Positions 10,871 to 19,888 of a stretch of DNA of 64,000 bases are shown piece after piece. The position numbers were made by a program, and so were the translations under genes. The DNA is from Paraglaciecola sp. T6c. Lineage in GTDB: Bacteria; Pseudomonadota; Gammaproteobacteria; Enterobacterales; Alteromonadaceae. The notes under the pieces are model-generated. The model had not been told where the DNA came from. It saw only the letters and a list, made by a program, of their open reading frames with translations, and made no database searches. Each line of letters starts with the position of its first letter. The first letter of the stretch is position 1. The DNA lies in assembly GCF_000014225.1 (NCBI RefSeq), contig NC_008228.1, positions 2,666,001 to 2,730,000 on the forward strand. The letters are read 5' to 3'.

Positions 10871-10930
10871 TTAATTCCATGGATTTACTAAAAACCCACT
10901 AAAATTTGGCAAATTCGCAATAATATACAT
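10871..10930 (-). CDS. Putative 19-residue leader peptide upstream of carA
   Basis: The frame opens with ATG and encodes MYIIANLPNFSGFLVNPWN, ending at TAA about 20 bases before the terminator hairpin in the carA leader. The stretch encoding residues 9-14 is T-rich. Its position between dapB and the terminator is that of an attenuator leader peptide. It has no Arg codons, so arginine control by codon stalling is not indicated; UTP-sensitive pausing, as in E. coli pyrBI, would be the nearest model. The ribosome binding site is weak (AGG nine bases upstream). Expression is unproven. Confidence 0.35.
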   Translation of the reverse strand: MYIIANLPNFSGFLVNPWN

Positions 10931-11046
10931 GAAAGCCTGATTAAGGTCTATTCCCAATTAGAAAAATAGTTAAAACAGTGCTTTCAACCACATTTACTGC
11001 ATTAAGGGTTAAAACCCTAAGTTATGCTCACTTGATATGGGACGTA

Positions 11047-11850
11047 TTAGGCTAGCCCCAATACATCTTGCATATCATAGAGCCCTGGGGATTTATTCTT
11101 AAGCCAAACAGCGGCTTTAACAGCACCATTAGCAAAGGTCAGGCGGCTTGAGGCTTTATGGGTTAATTCGATTCGCTCACCAATATCTGCAAACAGTGCG
11201 GTGTGTTCACCCACTATATCCCCTGCCCTGACGGTAGCGAAGCCAATCGTTTGTTGGTCACGCTCGCCCGTGTCGCCTTCACGGCCATATACAGCACAGG
11301 TAGATAGGTCACGGCCAAGCTCATCAGCGATAACTTCACCTATTGCCACGGCAGTACCAGACGGCGCATCTTTTTTAAACCTGTGATGGCCTTCTATAAT
11401 CTCGATGTCTGCCGTCCCCCCCATAACACGCGCAGTTTGGCGGGCTAAGTTAAGTAATAGGTTGACCCCGATACTGTAATTAGCAGCAAAAACGATAGGA
11501 ATATGCTGGCTCGCCCGTTGCAGAGCGTCTTTTTGCTGTTGGTTTAAACCTGTCGTACCGATGACGACTGGCTTTTTTTGTTGGACACACAGGGCTAAAT
11601 TAGCTTCGAGCGCTTCTGGGAGGGTGAAATCGATGACAATGTCAATTTGCGAAAAGTCAGCGGAATTGGCGTCAGTGACAGTGAGTCCACGCTGGCCTAT
11701 GCCCGCTAGTTCCCCAACATCAACACCCATCATAGAGGAGCTTGCTCTGACAAATGCCGCGTTTAATGTGGCATTTTGCGATTGATCTATCGCTTCAATT
11801 AATACGCGACCCATTCGGCCGTTGGCCCCAAATATTGCAATTTTATTCAT
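11047..11850 (-). CDS. dapB: 4-hydroxy-tetrahydrodipicolinate reductase DapB
   Basis: This 267-residue cytosolic enzyme reduces 4-hydroxy-tetrahydrodipicolinate with NAD(P)H in the lysine/diaminopimelate pathway. The Rossmann motif is [16 protein letters not shown] at the N-terminus. The active-site and substrate-binding segment is [16 protein letters not shown] (about residues 154-169). The C-terminal catalytic domain continues to residue 267, a normal length. It lies upstream of carAB on the same strand, as in E. coli. A hairpin separates it from the upstream Lrp-type gene. Confidence 0.97.
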   Translation of the reverse strand: MNKIAIFGANGRMGRVLIEAIDQSQNATLNAAFVRASSSMMGVDVGELAGIGQRGLTVTDANSADFSQIDIVIDFTLPEALEANLALCVQQKKPVVIGTTGLNQQQKDALQRASQHIPIVFAANYSIGVNLLLNLARQTARVMGGTADIEIIEGHHRFKKDAPSGTAVAIGEVIADELGRDLSTCAVYGREGDTGERDQQTIGFATVRAGDIVGEHTALFADIGERIELTHKASSRLTFANGAVKAAVWLKNKSPGLYDMQDVLGLA

Positions 11851-11887
11851 GCTGCTTGTACGTCATAGGAATCTGTGGCGACATTGT

Positions 11888-11905
11888 GCCTGATTTACAT
11901 CAGGC
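11888..11905. terminator. Hairpin between the lrp-type gene and dapB
   Basis: A perfect 7-bp stem (GCCTGAT/ATCAGGC) with a 4-nt loop sits in the 89-bp gap. There is no strong T-run on the minus strand, so it may be a weak terminator or an RNA-stabilising hairpin. Confidence 0.35.
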
Positions 11906-11939
11906 TTTCAGCCATACAAGCAGGTCAATCTATCATTTC

Positions 11940-12413
11940 TTATAATTGAATGAGATGAGTTGACTTGACTTCTTCCATTACGACGTAGGTGTGAGTTTGC
12001 GTCACGCCTTTTATAGAGGCTAATTTTGAACCCAAAAATTTACAGTACTCATCCATGTTTTCAATACGGATTTTAATCAGGTAATCAAACTGTCCTGCAA
12101 CCATCGCGCATTCCACAATTTCATCAATTTCACTGACTTGTTGATTAAATTCTTTTACTGACTCAGTACTGGTACTGGCAAGTGAAAGCTGTACATAGGC
12201 CGTCAAATTAGCCTTTAACTTTTTAGGGTTTAAATGTGCGACATATTTTTCGATATAGCCGTTTTTCTCTAAACGACGAACACGCTCTAAGCACGGTGTG
12301 GGGCTTAAATGTATTTGGTTGGCTAATTCTACGTTAGATATACGACACTCTCTTTGTAGTATATCGAGTATTTTAAGATCAGTGCGGTCTAAGGTGTCTT
12401 GGCCTTTTTTCAT
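11940..12413 (-). CDS. Lrp/AsnC-family transcriptional regulator
   Basis: This 157-residue protein has an N-terminal helix-turn-helix (about 8-60), where RISNVELANQIHLSPTPCLERVRRLE is close to E. coli Lrp. The C-terminal RAM ligand-binding domain (about 70-150) ends in TYVVMEEVKSTH, also Lrp-like. Such regulators respond to amino acids. It sits 176 bp downstream of putA on the same strand. Because the putA product here lacks the DNA-binding domain that makes other PutA proteins self-regulating, this gene is a natural candidate for the proline-responsive regulator; that is inference. It could instead be the global Lrp. Confidence 0.9.
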   Translation of the reverse strand: MKKGQDTLDRTDLKILDILQRECRISNVELANQIHLSPTPCLERVRRLEKNGYIEKYVAHLNPKKLKANLTAYVQLSLASTSTESVKEFNQQVSEIDEIVECAMVAGQFDYLIKIRIENMDEYCKFLGSKLASIKGVTQTHTYVVMEEVKSTHLIQL

Positions 12414-12510
12414 TGTATTTGCCTTGTAGTAACACGATTTTATCGTTTTTAGTTTTGTTCATGCTAATCATAGACAGAATTAGTGTCAGGTAAATTACCC
12501 AAAAGGCTTA

Positions 12511-12559
12511 ATTTAAGCAGCATTAACACTAATCATCCAGTGATAAGTGCTGCTTAAAT
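12511..12559 (-). terminator. Long inverted repeat after putA
   Basis: A perfect 12-bp inverted repeat (ATTTAAGCAGCA/TGCTGCTTAAAT) has a further CACT/AGTG pair inside the loop. On the minus strand it follows the putA stop by about 30 bp and leads into TAAGCCTTTT. It is most simply a putA terminator, but as a perfect palindrome upstream of the Lrp-type gene it could also be an operator. Confidence 0.55.
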
Positions 12560-12589
12560 CAACAACAACGAATAATATCAACCTCAAGT

Positions 12590-15500
12590 TTACTCTTTAA
12601 GGTTTAGCAGCATCGCATTACCACCTGTGGCTACGACGTTATCCGTCTTGGTTTTTTCTGTGGCAAAACGCAGCAAACTATAATCTGCAGACATACTTCC
12701 CACAAACGGGATGATTGCCCCCTTTCTGGCACCCAAAGCGCTAATGAGTCCTGGGGCGTTACTTCCTGCCACGCCTGCTATACCGTCGATTAATAACAGT
12801 GCCATTAACGCTTGTTGTGAATCAATACATTGCACGTTTGCCATCGGCACAAAACTTTCTAACGCTTTGTACACCGAGCTGGTGCTAGCTGGCGTTTGCG
12901 CTAAATGAATAAGCACAATACTATTTCCTGCTAACAAAGCTCCCATTGCTTGCAGTAAATTGGTTACTTCATCACCTTGTTTAAGCACGACTAAAAATAC
13001 ACCGCGGCCGTGAAGTGATAGCTCATTCGTTTCACCTGTTGGCCCTGGTAACGTTATGGCCTCGCCAAAATTGTGCCGCGCTTGTGCAAACATTCGCGAA
13101 GCTTGCTTTAAGCTATCCGCTGGCATCGCTGAAAATGCCGGTAGATGTTGCGCACCCGCGAAAGCATTCTCAATGAACTTAATGCGCTGGGTGATGGGCA
13201 CCTTTTGCCAAGTACTTTGCTCAGCTTTGGCCACGCGCAAACTCATTTGGGTATCTTTGCTAAGGCTAGACGTCTCTGATATTTCGCTAGGTAGTTGATC
13301 GACAACAGGCTCCGCAGCCCATAAATTAGTAAAACGTAATAAGTAGTGCGGACCTCCGGCTTTGAAACCAGTACCTGATAGACCATGACCACCAAACGGG
13401 TTTACCCCAACGACCGCCCCGACCATGTTTCGATTGATGTAGGTATTACCAACATGTGTTTCAGCGTACACCTTATCGGCGAACTCTTTAAGTCGACTAT
13501 GCACTCCCAGCGTTAAGCCATAACCTGTATCGTTAATGTCTTTAAGAACGCGGTCTAACTCTTTCGCGTTATAGCGAACAATATGTAAGATAGGTCCAAA
13601 GACTTCGCGTTCTAGTACATTGATATTTTCAATTTCAAACACCTGAGGACAAATATAAAAGCCTTTAACGTCTTTTGGTGCCTTTGCCTTGGCAACAAAT
13701 TTGGCTTCTTTGGTCATTTTTTCACAATGCGCTTGCAATGTATTTAATGCATTTGCGTCGATGACTGGCCCAAGATCTGTACTTAGTTTCCAGGGTTGAT
13801 CTATTTGTAAGGTAGCAAGCGCACCTTTTAACATGTCAATCAAGTTATCGGCGATATCATTTTGTACATACAATACACGCAGCGCAGAACAACGTTGCCC
13901 AGCACTTAAGAACGCAGATTGAATGACATCATCAACGACCTGCTCGGGTAGCGCTGTTGAGTCCACTAACATGACATTTTGTCCGCCCGTTTCAGCTATA
14001 AAAGGCGGCAAGGTAGTACCACGTTTAATCAACTCCTTTTGAATACTCTGTGCCGTTGCGGTAGACCCAGTAAATGCGACCCCTGCAACCCTTTCATCAG
14101 CCATTAGTACTGGACCAAGTTCGCGTCCAGAGCCCGTCAGTAAGTGCAATACATCTGTGGGCACCCCTGCATCGTGCATTAGTTTAATAGCTTGAGTCGC
14201 AATCAATGGCGACTGTTCCGCCGGTTTGGCCACGACTGTATTACCTGCCACTAACGCTGCTGCAATTTGACCAACAAAAATAGCTAACGGGAAGTTCCAA
14301 GGGCTAATGCACACGAAAACGCCCTGACCTTGTTTTAACTTGGGTTGGGTTGGGCTATCGGATACCAGATGGCGCACTTGTAACGCGTAGTAGCGACAGA
14401 AATCAACAGCTTCTCGTACTTCTGATATACCATCGTTTAAGGTACGACCCGCTTCAAAACTGATGAGTGCGGTTAGCTCTTCTGTTTGTGCTTCCAATAA
14501 ATCAGCAACCTTTTCCATGATTTGTGCACGCTGATTTACTGGCGTTGCTTGCCAAGCTGGTTGCGCTGCAGACGCCGCATTCATCGCAATGTCTACATCT
14601 TTTGCAGAAGCATCGGTGCAGTACCCTATCAGGCTGTCAGTAGCGGCAGGCGAATACAAAGGGTAAGCATTGTCGGTGTTCATCACGCCGTTGATGATCG
14701 GTCCTGCCTGCCATTTTTTTTCAGAAAAAGCCGTTACTTGATGGGCAACCGTAGCAAATGCCAGAGGATCGTCTAAATCGATACCCCGGGAGTTATCACG
14801 CTTTTCACCGAAGGCGTTAAATATGTCCTGAGCCAGAGGGATTTGGCTATTGCGGCTTCCCTGAGCCTTGCCGATTGTTGTTTCAACACTCTGCACCAGA
14901 TTCGAGGCGGCAATTTTACCATCTAAGAATTGATTAACAAATGAACCATTGGCGCCGTTCTCAAGTAATCGACGCACTAAGTAAGGGAGTAGGTCTCTGT
15001 GAACACCCACTGGCGCATAGACTCTTAGAGGTAACTCACGCCCGGTGGTTTCTCTAATTTGGCCGTAAAGTAAGTCACCCATGCCGTGCAGACGCTGGAA
15101 CTCAAAACTATTGGTGTCGTCTCCCGCCATTTCCATTATGAGCGCAACAGTATAAGCATTGTGTGTTGCAAATTGAGGGTAGATACAATCTCGGTTATCG
15201 AGCAATTTGCCAGCACAAACTTGATAACTCAAATCTGTGTGTACTTTTCGAGTAAAGACCGGAAATTCACTCAACCCCATTTCTTGTGCATGTTTAATTT
15301 CTGCATCCCAATATGCGCCTTTAACTAAGCGCACCATTAATGTACGTTCACTTGCTTTCGCTAACTCGACCAGCCAGTCCACTACAAAAAGTGCACGTTT
15401 CTGATAGGCTTGCAGCACAAAACCCAATCCGTTCCAATTGGCTAATTCCGGCGCAAACGCCAGTGCTTGAAATACATCGAGTTCAATGTCCAAGCGAGCT

Positions 15501-16396
15501 GCTTCTTCTGCATCAATGGTAAAACCAATATTGAATTTTTTGGCTTCAAGCGCCAAAGACAAAACGCTTGGCAGTAATTCATCGATCACTAAATGATGAT
15601 GACTGAATTCATAACGTGGGTGCAACGCACTGAGTTTTACCGATATCCCGTCCGCTAAATTAACATCGCTCTCATCGTTACTTTGCCCAATGGAGCGGAT
15701 AGCTGATAAATAAGCATCATAATATTTATTGGCATCTTTGTAGGTTCTGGCCCCTTCCCCTAACATATCAAATGAGAAGCGAGTGCCTTCAACATTGCCT
15801 TTTCTACCACGCTTTGCCGCTTCTTTAATATCTCGGCCCAATACGTATTGCTGCCCCATAAATTTCATGGCCTGCAACGTCGCACCGCGCACAACAGGCT
15901 CACCTACTCGTTGAATAAGCTTACGGAACCAGTTGCTTGGCTCATCATTGCTGCCCTGCTCATTACTCTGGCCTTTACTCTGTTCTTTACCTAGTATTTT
16001 ACTGGTAAGCGATAAGCCTACGCTTGCAGCATTCACTAGTAACTCTTCAGAGTTACCTATGTGCTCACCCCACTGGCCAAGATGAATTTTTTCAGCGATA
16101 AGACGGTCAACAGTATAGCTATCAGGTACCCGCAATAGTGCTTCAGCTAAACACATCAACACGACACCTTCATGGCTAGATAAACTGTATTCTTGTAGGA
16201 AGGCGTCAAATAACCCCTGCTTGTCGGGATTCGCTCTACAATGCTCTACAAATGATAACGCCGTTGCATGTACGTTATTGCGCGCCTCTTGACTCAATGG
16301 ATTAGTCTTGAGCATATATTCAACACTATCCCCCTCATTGAGGTAGGTATTAGTGCGAATAGTCTGGCGTATTGATGGTAAATTTGCCTGCAACAT
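12590..16396 (-). CDS. putA: Bifunctional proline dehydrogenase / glutamate-semialdehyde dehydrogenase PutA (no DNA-binding domain)
   Basis: This protein of about 1268 residues oxidises proline to glutamate in two steps. The FAD-dependent proline dehydrogenase barrel covers roughly the first 500 residues (YAPVGVHRDLLPYLVRRLLE). The NAD-dependent aldehyde dehydrogenase follows, with Glu in FIAETGGQN and the catalytic Cys in SAGQRCSALRV. A further C-terminal ALDH-superfamily-like domain matches type B PutA. No N-terminal ribbon-helix-helix is visible, so it is not expected to repress its own gene. The frame stays open up to a TTG at 16576, but the extra 60 residues look unrelated to PutA, so ATG at 16396 is preferred; neither start has a strong ribosome binding site. 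Confidence 0.95.
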   Translation of the reverse strand: MLQANLPSIRQTIRTNTYLNEGDSVEYMLKTNPLSQEARNNVHATALSFVEHCRANPDKQGLFDAFLQEYSLSSHEGVVLMCLAEALLRVPDSYTVDRLIAEKIHLGQWGEHIGNSEELLVNAASVGLSLTSKILGKEQSKGQSNEQGSNDEPSNWFRKLIQRVGEPVVRGATLQAMKFMGQQYVLGRDIKEAAKRGRKGNVEGTRFSFDMLGEGARTYKDANKYYDAYLSAIRSIGQSNDESDVNLADGISVKLSALHPRYEFSHHHLVIDELLPSVLSLALEAKKFNIGFTIDAEEAARLDIELDVFQALAFAPELANWNGLGFVLQAYQKRALFVVDWLVELAKASERTLMVRLVKGAYWDAEIKHAQEMGLSEFPVFTRKVHTDLSYQVCAGKLLDNRDCIYPQFATHNAYTVALIMEMAGDDTNSFEFQRLHGMGDLLYGQIRETTGRELPLRVYAPVGVHRDLLPYLVRRLLENGANGSFVNQFLDGKIAASNLVQSVETTIGKAQGSRNSQIPLAQDIFNAFGEKRDNSRGIDLDDPLAFATVAHQVTAFSEKKWQAGPIINGVMNTDNAYPLYSPAATDSLIGYCTDASAKDVDIAMNAASAAQPAWQATPVNQRAQIMEKVADLLEAQTEELTALISFEAGRTLNDGISEVREAVDFCRYYALQVRHLVSDSPTQPKLKQGQGVFVCISPWNFPLAIFVGQIAAALVAGNTVVAKPAEQSPLIATQAIKLMHDAGVPTDVLHLLTGSGRELGPVLMADERVAGVAFTGSTATAQSIQKELIKRGTTLPPFIAETGGQNVMLVDSTALPEQVVDDVIQSAFLSAGQRCSALRVLYVQNDIADNLIDMLKGALATLQIDQPWKLSTDLGPVIDANALNTLQAHCEKMTKEAKFVAKAKAPKDVKGFYICPQVFEIENINVLEREVFGPILHIVRYNAKELDRVLKDINDTGYGLTLGVHSRLKEFADKVYAETHVGNTYINRNMVGAVVGVNPFGGHGLSGTGFKAGGPHYLLRFTNLWAAEPVVDQLPSEISETSSLSKDTQMSLRVAKAEQSTWQKVPITQRIKFIENAFAGAQHLPAFSAMPADSLKQASRMFAQARHNFGEAITLPGPTGETNELSLHGRGVFLVVLKQGDEVTNLLQAMGALLAGNSIVLIHLAQTPASTSSVYKALESFVPMANVQCIDSQQALMALLLIDGIAGVAGSNAPGLISALGARKGAIIPFVGSMSADYSLLRFATEKTKTDNVVATGGNAMLLNLKE

Positions 16397-16614
16397 AGGA
16401 AATCTCAGTCGTGTTAATAAGGTGATAAATTGGCTGCAGCAGTCACTCTTTGGTTTATGTGCTGAACCTTGTTGTTTAAACCCAGTTAATGTAATAAAAA
16501 GGTCATAGTAGTTTTGCGCGCATTTTATGCTTGAAAATAGAGAATATGCTACTTTATTTTCCTTAAAATCAGCCAAATAACAGCGTAAAAAGGGAATTTG
16601 ACGGATTAATAAAC

Positions 16615-16633
16615 TGGTAAGAGGTGTTTACCA
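16615..16633. promoter_or_regulatory. Inverted repeat in the putA / cytochrome b561 divergent region
   Basis: TGGTAA and TTACCA are separated by 7 bp in the region between the divergent genes. Its symmetry and placement would suit an operator, but no known regulator is recognised. Confidence 0.25.
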
Positions 16634-16814
16634 TGGTGAAACTGACTAATTGCCGCTCAACTGTGAGGTCATTTACTCCTCGCGACACAGGCAATAAGGA
16701 CAAAAACTAGACCACCACCAAGACAAATACATAATTCCTCTTGAGTTGTGCTTTATCGTTAGTAACAATATTCTGTATATTCCTTTTTTTAGTATTCATT
16801 ATTCGAGCCAAAAT

Positions 16815-17504
16815 ATGACACATCACAAAACATTGGTCTGGGATCTCCCCTTACGCATTTTTCATTGGGCCCTCGTACTGCTGATTTTTGCGCAGTGGCT
16901 AACGGCTGAAGTATTAGATGGCTACATGGATCTGCATGCTAAATTTGGTTACGGTTTATTAGGCTTGGTAATATTTCGAATAATTTGGGGATTTGCTGGG
17001 CCAAAACATGCCCGGTTTAGTTCTTTTTTACGTGGCCCTAGCGCCATTTTACACTACACAAGTACACTTTTTAGCCGCCATCCATCAACGTACACGGGGC
17101 ATAATCCACTCGGCGCCCTAATGGTGCCCGCTATTTTGATTGTGGTCGGCGCTCAGGCATTAAGCGGTCTGTTCGTTACCGATGATGTGTTATTTACAGG
17201 GCCTTATTACTCAAGCGTATCTGATGAGACGCAGGGTATCATGCAGTGGCTGCATCACACCCTGTTCGATGTATTATTGGTGATTATTGGTTTACACATT
17301 AGTGCTATTTTAAGTTACGAGTTATTGCTTAAGAAGCCCTTGATCGGTGCGATGCTTCATGGGCATAAAAATGTGCAATCGAAAAGCGGGATTAATCATT
17401 CAAGACTGATATTAGCTTTAGTACTGGCGATGGTTATTTGTGCCTTCATATATTGGTTGGTCGTTATTGCTCCGCCCGAAGTAGAACTTGATTATTACTA
17501 TTGA
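16815..17504 (+). CDS. Cytochrome b561-type membrane protein
   Basis: This 229-residue protein has four main hydrophobic helices plus a C-terminal anchor. WDLPLRIFHWALVLL near the N-terminus carries a haem-ligand His and is typical of the prokaryotic b561 / Ni-Fe hydrogenase b-subunit family; a later HHTLFDVLLVIIGLH segment supplies the other ligands. Such proteins pass electrons from the quinone pool to other redox partners. The frame extends upstream to a TTG at 16746, but MTHHKTLVWDLPLR at 16815 is the natural start. No redox partner gene is adjacent. Confidence 0.88.
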   Translation: MTHHKTLVWDLPLRIFHWALVLLIFAQWLTAEVLDGYMDLHAKFGYGLLGLVIFRIIWGFAGPKHARFSSFLRGPSAILHYTSTLFSRHPSTYTGHNPLGALMVPAILIVVGAQALSGLFVTDDVLFTGPYYSSVSDETQGIMQWLHHTLFDVLLVIIGLHISAILSYELLLKKPLIGAMLHGHKNVQSKSGINHSRLILALVLAMVICAFIYWLVVIAPPEVELDYYY

Positions 17505-17540
17505 AAATTGACTTTTCACGAAATCAATTAAGTAGATAAA

Positions 17541-17572
17541 CGAATACAGCATCCATGGGTATGCTGTATTCG
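17541..17572. terminator. Bidirectional terminator
   Basis: A perfect 12-bp stem (CGAATACAGCAT/ATGCTGTATTCG) with an 8-nt loop lies between the convergent cytochrome b561 and SIMPL genes. T-rich sequence follows on both strands. Confidence 0.62.
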
Positions 17573-17688
17573 CTAACCTCTTTTTCCTAAACCTTTAAAA
17601 TTAATCCTGCACGGTATAGCTAATCAAGCACGTTTTTGATAACAATATTAAGCTCGCATTTCACTATTAGGCATTTAACCGCCTCACT

Positions 17689-18390
17689 TTACTCAACCAA
17701 TTCGAATGTCACGTTTACCTGCGCAGCGGTGTTAATTTGGCCTGGTAGTGAATCACTTGATTTGCTCATCATCATCACTTCACGACCTCTAGGCATGGGT
17801 GAATAGCCGCTATTTTCGCTGATTGATATAACCTTACCTAGTTTGGCGCCCAAGGTTTTTGCCATACGAGAGGCCCGTAATTTTGCGTCCTTCAGTGCCA
17901 ATTCTAACGCCGCTAAATACTGCGGCTGTGGATCTTCGACAACATAATTGAAGCCATCAATACGGCTCGCTCCCGTCGCTAATACCGCATCAATCACTTG
18001 GTCATACAGGGCAATATCGCGCAAGGTGAAGTTAATTTCTCTTGAAAGCTTGAAGCCTTTTTGAATGCGTTGGTTATTACTGTGTTCGTACCAAGGATTA
18101 AGCTGAACACGCATTGATTGCACGTCTTTTTTGTCAACACCAAAAGCCAACACACTGCTGATAATGGTTTGGGTTTTGTCTGCGACTACACTGTTTAGAT
18201 TTTGAACCCGCTCTCCTTGCTCCTCTACATAAACACTGAACTGGAACAGGTCTGGCACACTTGCCACATTCGCTTGGCCACTAACGCTGATTTGATGCAC
18301 CTTGTCCTCAGCACTGGCGGCGCTGAGTGGACTAAAACTTAATGCGGCGCTTGACGCCAACAGAGTAACAATAGCAAACACGTTTTTCAT
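17689..18390 (-). CDS. Exported SIMPL-domain (DUF541) protein
   Basis: This 233-residue protein has a cleavable signal peptide (KNVFAIVTLLASSAALS, cleavage probably near SAASA). One SIMPL/DUF541 domain covers about residues 30-230, with the family's ISVSGQANVASVPDLFQFSV start and a C-terminal NVTFELVE strand. It resembles the periplasmic E. coli YggE, linked to oxidative stress tolerance, though the biochemical role of the family is unknown. It is a single gene between two hairpin-bounded neighbours. Confidence 0.88.
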   Translation of the reverse strand: MKNVFAIVTLLASSAALSFSPLSAASAEDKVHQISVSGQANVASVPDLFQFSVYVEEQGERVQNLNSVVADKTQTIISSVLAFGVDKKDVQSMRVQLNPWYEHSNNQRIQKGFKLSREINFTLRDIALYDQVIDAVLATGASRIDGFNYVVEDPQPQYLAALELALKDAKLRASRMAKTLGAKLGKVISISENSGYSPMPRGREVMMMSKSSDSLPGQINTAAQVNVTFELVE

Positions 18391-18533
18391 ATTATTTCCT
18401 TTACATGGCGATGGTCACAATCGCTAAATTTGAATGATAGAATTATCTACTTGGGTGAATGAATACTCACTGAATAAATTGCTTACCTTTGCTTAACAGA
18501 AGGTGCTAGCGACTAGCGCGGGTTCTTATATGA

Positions 18534-19385
18534 TTATCTAACAACAGGTAATCTTTCATCTGCACCCCACTCACTCCATGAACCGTCATAAACTTGTATA
18601 TTTTGATACCCGGCCTCATTAGCGGCCAAGGCTAAAACACAGGCTGTTACCCCCGAACCACAACTGAACATTAACTTGTCATTCTCACGGACACCTAATG
18701 CATCGAATTTAGTCCGCAGTCGTTGGGGGCTTAACAATTGAGCACTTTCAATGCAGTCACTAAAAGGTAAATTCAACCCATTTGGCATATGGCCGCTGCG
18801 AAGGTGCGGTCTCGGCTCTGCTACCTTTGCATAAAACCTATCTGCTGAACGGGCGTCTATGACATGACAGTCAGGTGCATCAAGTGCAGCTAATACACCA
18901 CTGGCATCTATCATACGCTCAGCATGAAATTGACTAATAAAGTCTCCTTCTTGCTTCGCTTGCGACAACGTTTCGGCACATTTGAATCCCGCTTTTTGCC
19001 ATTCAGGAAAACCACCATTTAACACATAGACCTGCTTGTGGCCCATGCACGTAAACATCCACCACACGCGTGGTGCGCTAAACATCCCCTGATTATCATA
19101 AACAATCACAATACTGTCTTTATTCACCCCAAGTTTTCGCACTTCTTGCTGAAATACCTCAGAACTGGGCATAGTGTGAGGAAGTGAGCTAGATGGTTCG
19201 CAAATCTGATGTTCAAAATCAAATACTTGGGCTTTAGGGATATAACCAGCAGGCATGGGTTCTGGCTCGCCTGTGGTGATCACGTTCATCGTACTCATGA
19301 AAACCATTATGTTCGCATCATCCAAATGGGCATGTAACCATTGTGGGCTGACAAGGGCTGAACTGTTTTGCACTGTGTTCTCCAT
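18534..19385 (-). CDS. sseA: 3-mercaptopyruvate sulfurtransferase (tandem rhodanese)
   Basis: This 283-residue cytosolic protein has two rhodanese domains (about 8-125 and 155-280). The active-site loop in the second domain is SCGSGVTAC; the CGSGVTA form is the one associated with mercaptopyruvate sulfurtransferases rather than thiosulfate sulfurtransferases. The first domain carries the inactive-type structural motif, as is normal. It transfers sulfur from 3-mercaptopyruvate to acceptors such as cyanide or thiols. It is divergent from the adenosine deaminase gene across a 0.3-0.5 kb region that also carries a RutR-like palindrome. Confidence 0.92.
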   Translation of the reverse strand: MENTVQNSSALVSPQWLHAHLDDANIMVFMSTMNVITTGEPEPMPAGYIPKAQVFDFEHQICEPSSSLPHTMPSSEVFQQEVRKLGVNKDSIVIVYDNQGMFSAPRVWWMFTCMGHKQVYVLNGGFPEWQKAGFKCAETLSQAKQEGDFISQFHAERMIDASGVLAALDAPDCHVIDARSADRFYAKVAEPRPHLRSGHMPNGLNLPFSDCIESAQLLSPQRLRTKFDALGVRENDKLMFSCGSGVTACVLALAANEAGYQNIQVYDGSWSEWGADERLPVVR

Positions 19386-19704
19386 TATAAATGTCGAGTC
19401 AATAAATCAAGAGTATTCTGGGTATCTGTTCACTGTTACGTGTTGAGCAAATATTCACATTATCAACCACTATACATGATCGTTTTAGCCGATGCGGACT
19501 AGCTCGCTTCATCAATTTGTAATCACGATAATGTTTACCATTCAATGAGTAAGCGTGTATTTGATTGATGTGTGATGCAAATGTGTGTATCAAAATAGAG
19601 GTAAATTGCACCATTAAAGTGCAACCTTGCTTAAAATGTGAATCCTACAACACCTAACGGATATTTATTCCTTCAATTACAACACGTTAAAGAGATATTC
19701 CAGA

Positions 19705-19720
19705 CTGACCATTTGGTCAA
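19705..19720. promoter_or_regulatory. RutR-like palindromic operator upstream of the adenosine deaminase unit
   Basis: CTGACCATTTGGTCAA contains the perfect palindrome TGACCA-TT-TGGTCA. It differs at one base from the E. coli RutR consensus TTGACCANNTGGTCAA. A near-copy lies upstream of the TonB receptor (24587-24602). No RutR-like regulator gene lies in the window, so the cognate protein is unknown. Confidence 0.65.
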
Positions 19721-19888
19721 ATAATTGCAATGGACTCTGCCATCTTGACTAAACTTTATCAGTCAACAGCTACGGACACTCTTATGAACATCGTACAACA
19801 AATTCGTCGTTACATTTATAAACACCACCTCAATCTGCACAACAATTCGAACCCGACACTCCAAAACAATCGATATTCTTATCGTTAC

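Noticed and set aside
10757-11046. ArgR box in front of carA
   Set aside because: Only a half-site-like TGAAT was found, with no convincing 18-bp palindrome.
16397-16576. TTG at 16576 as the putA start
   Set aside because: The additional 60 residues do not resemble PutA or a ribbon-helix-helix, and an ATG follows at 16396 where family-like sequence begins.
19730-19888. Upstream ATG at 19730 as the adenosine deaminase start
   Set aside because: It is only 10 bp past the operator-like palindrome, has no ribosome binding site, and would put 53 non-family residues before the signal peptide.
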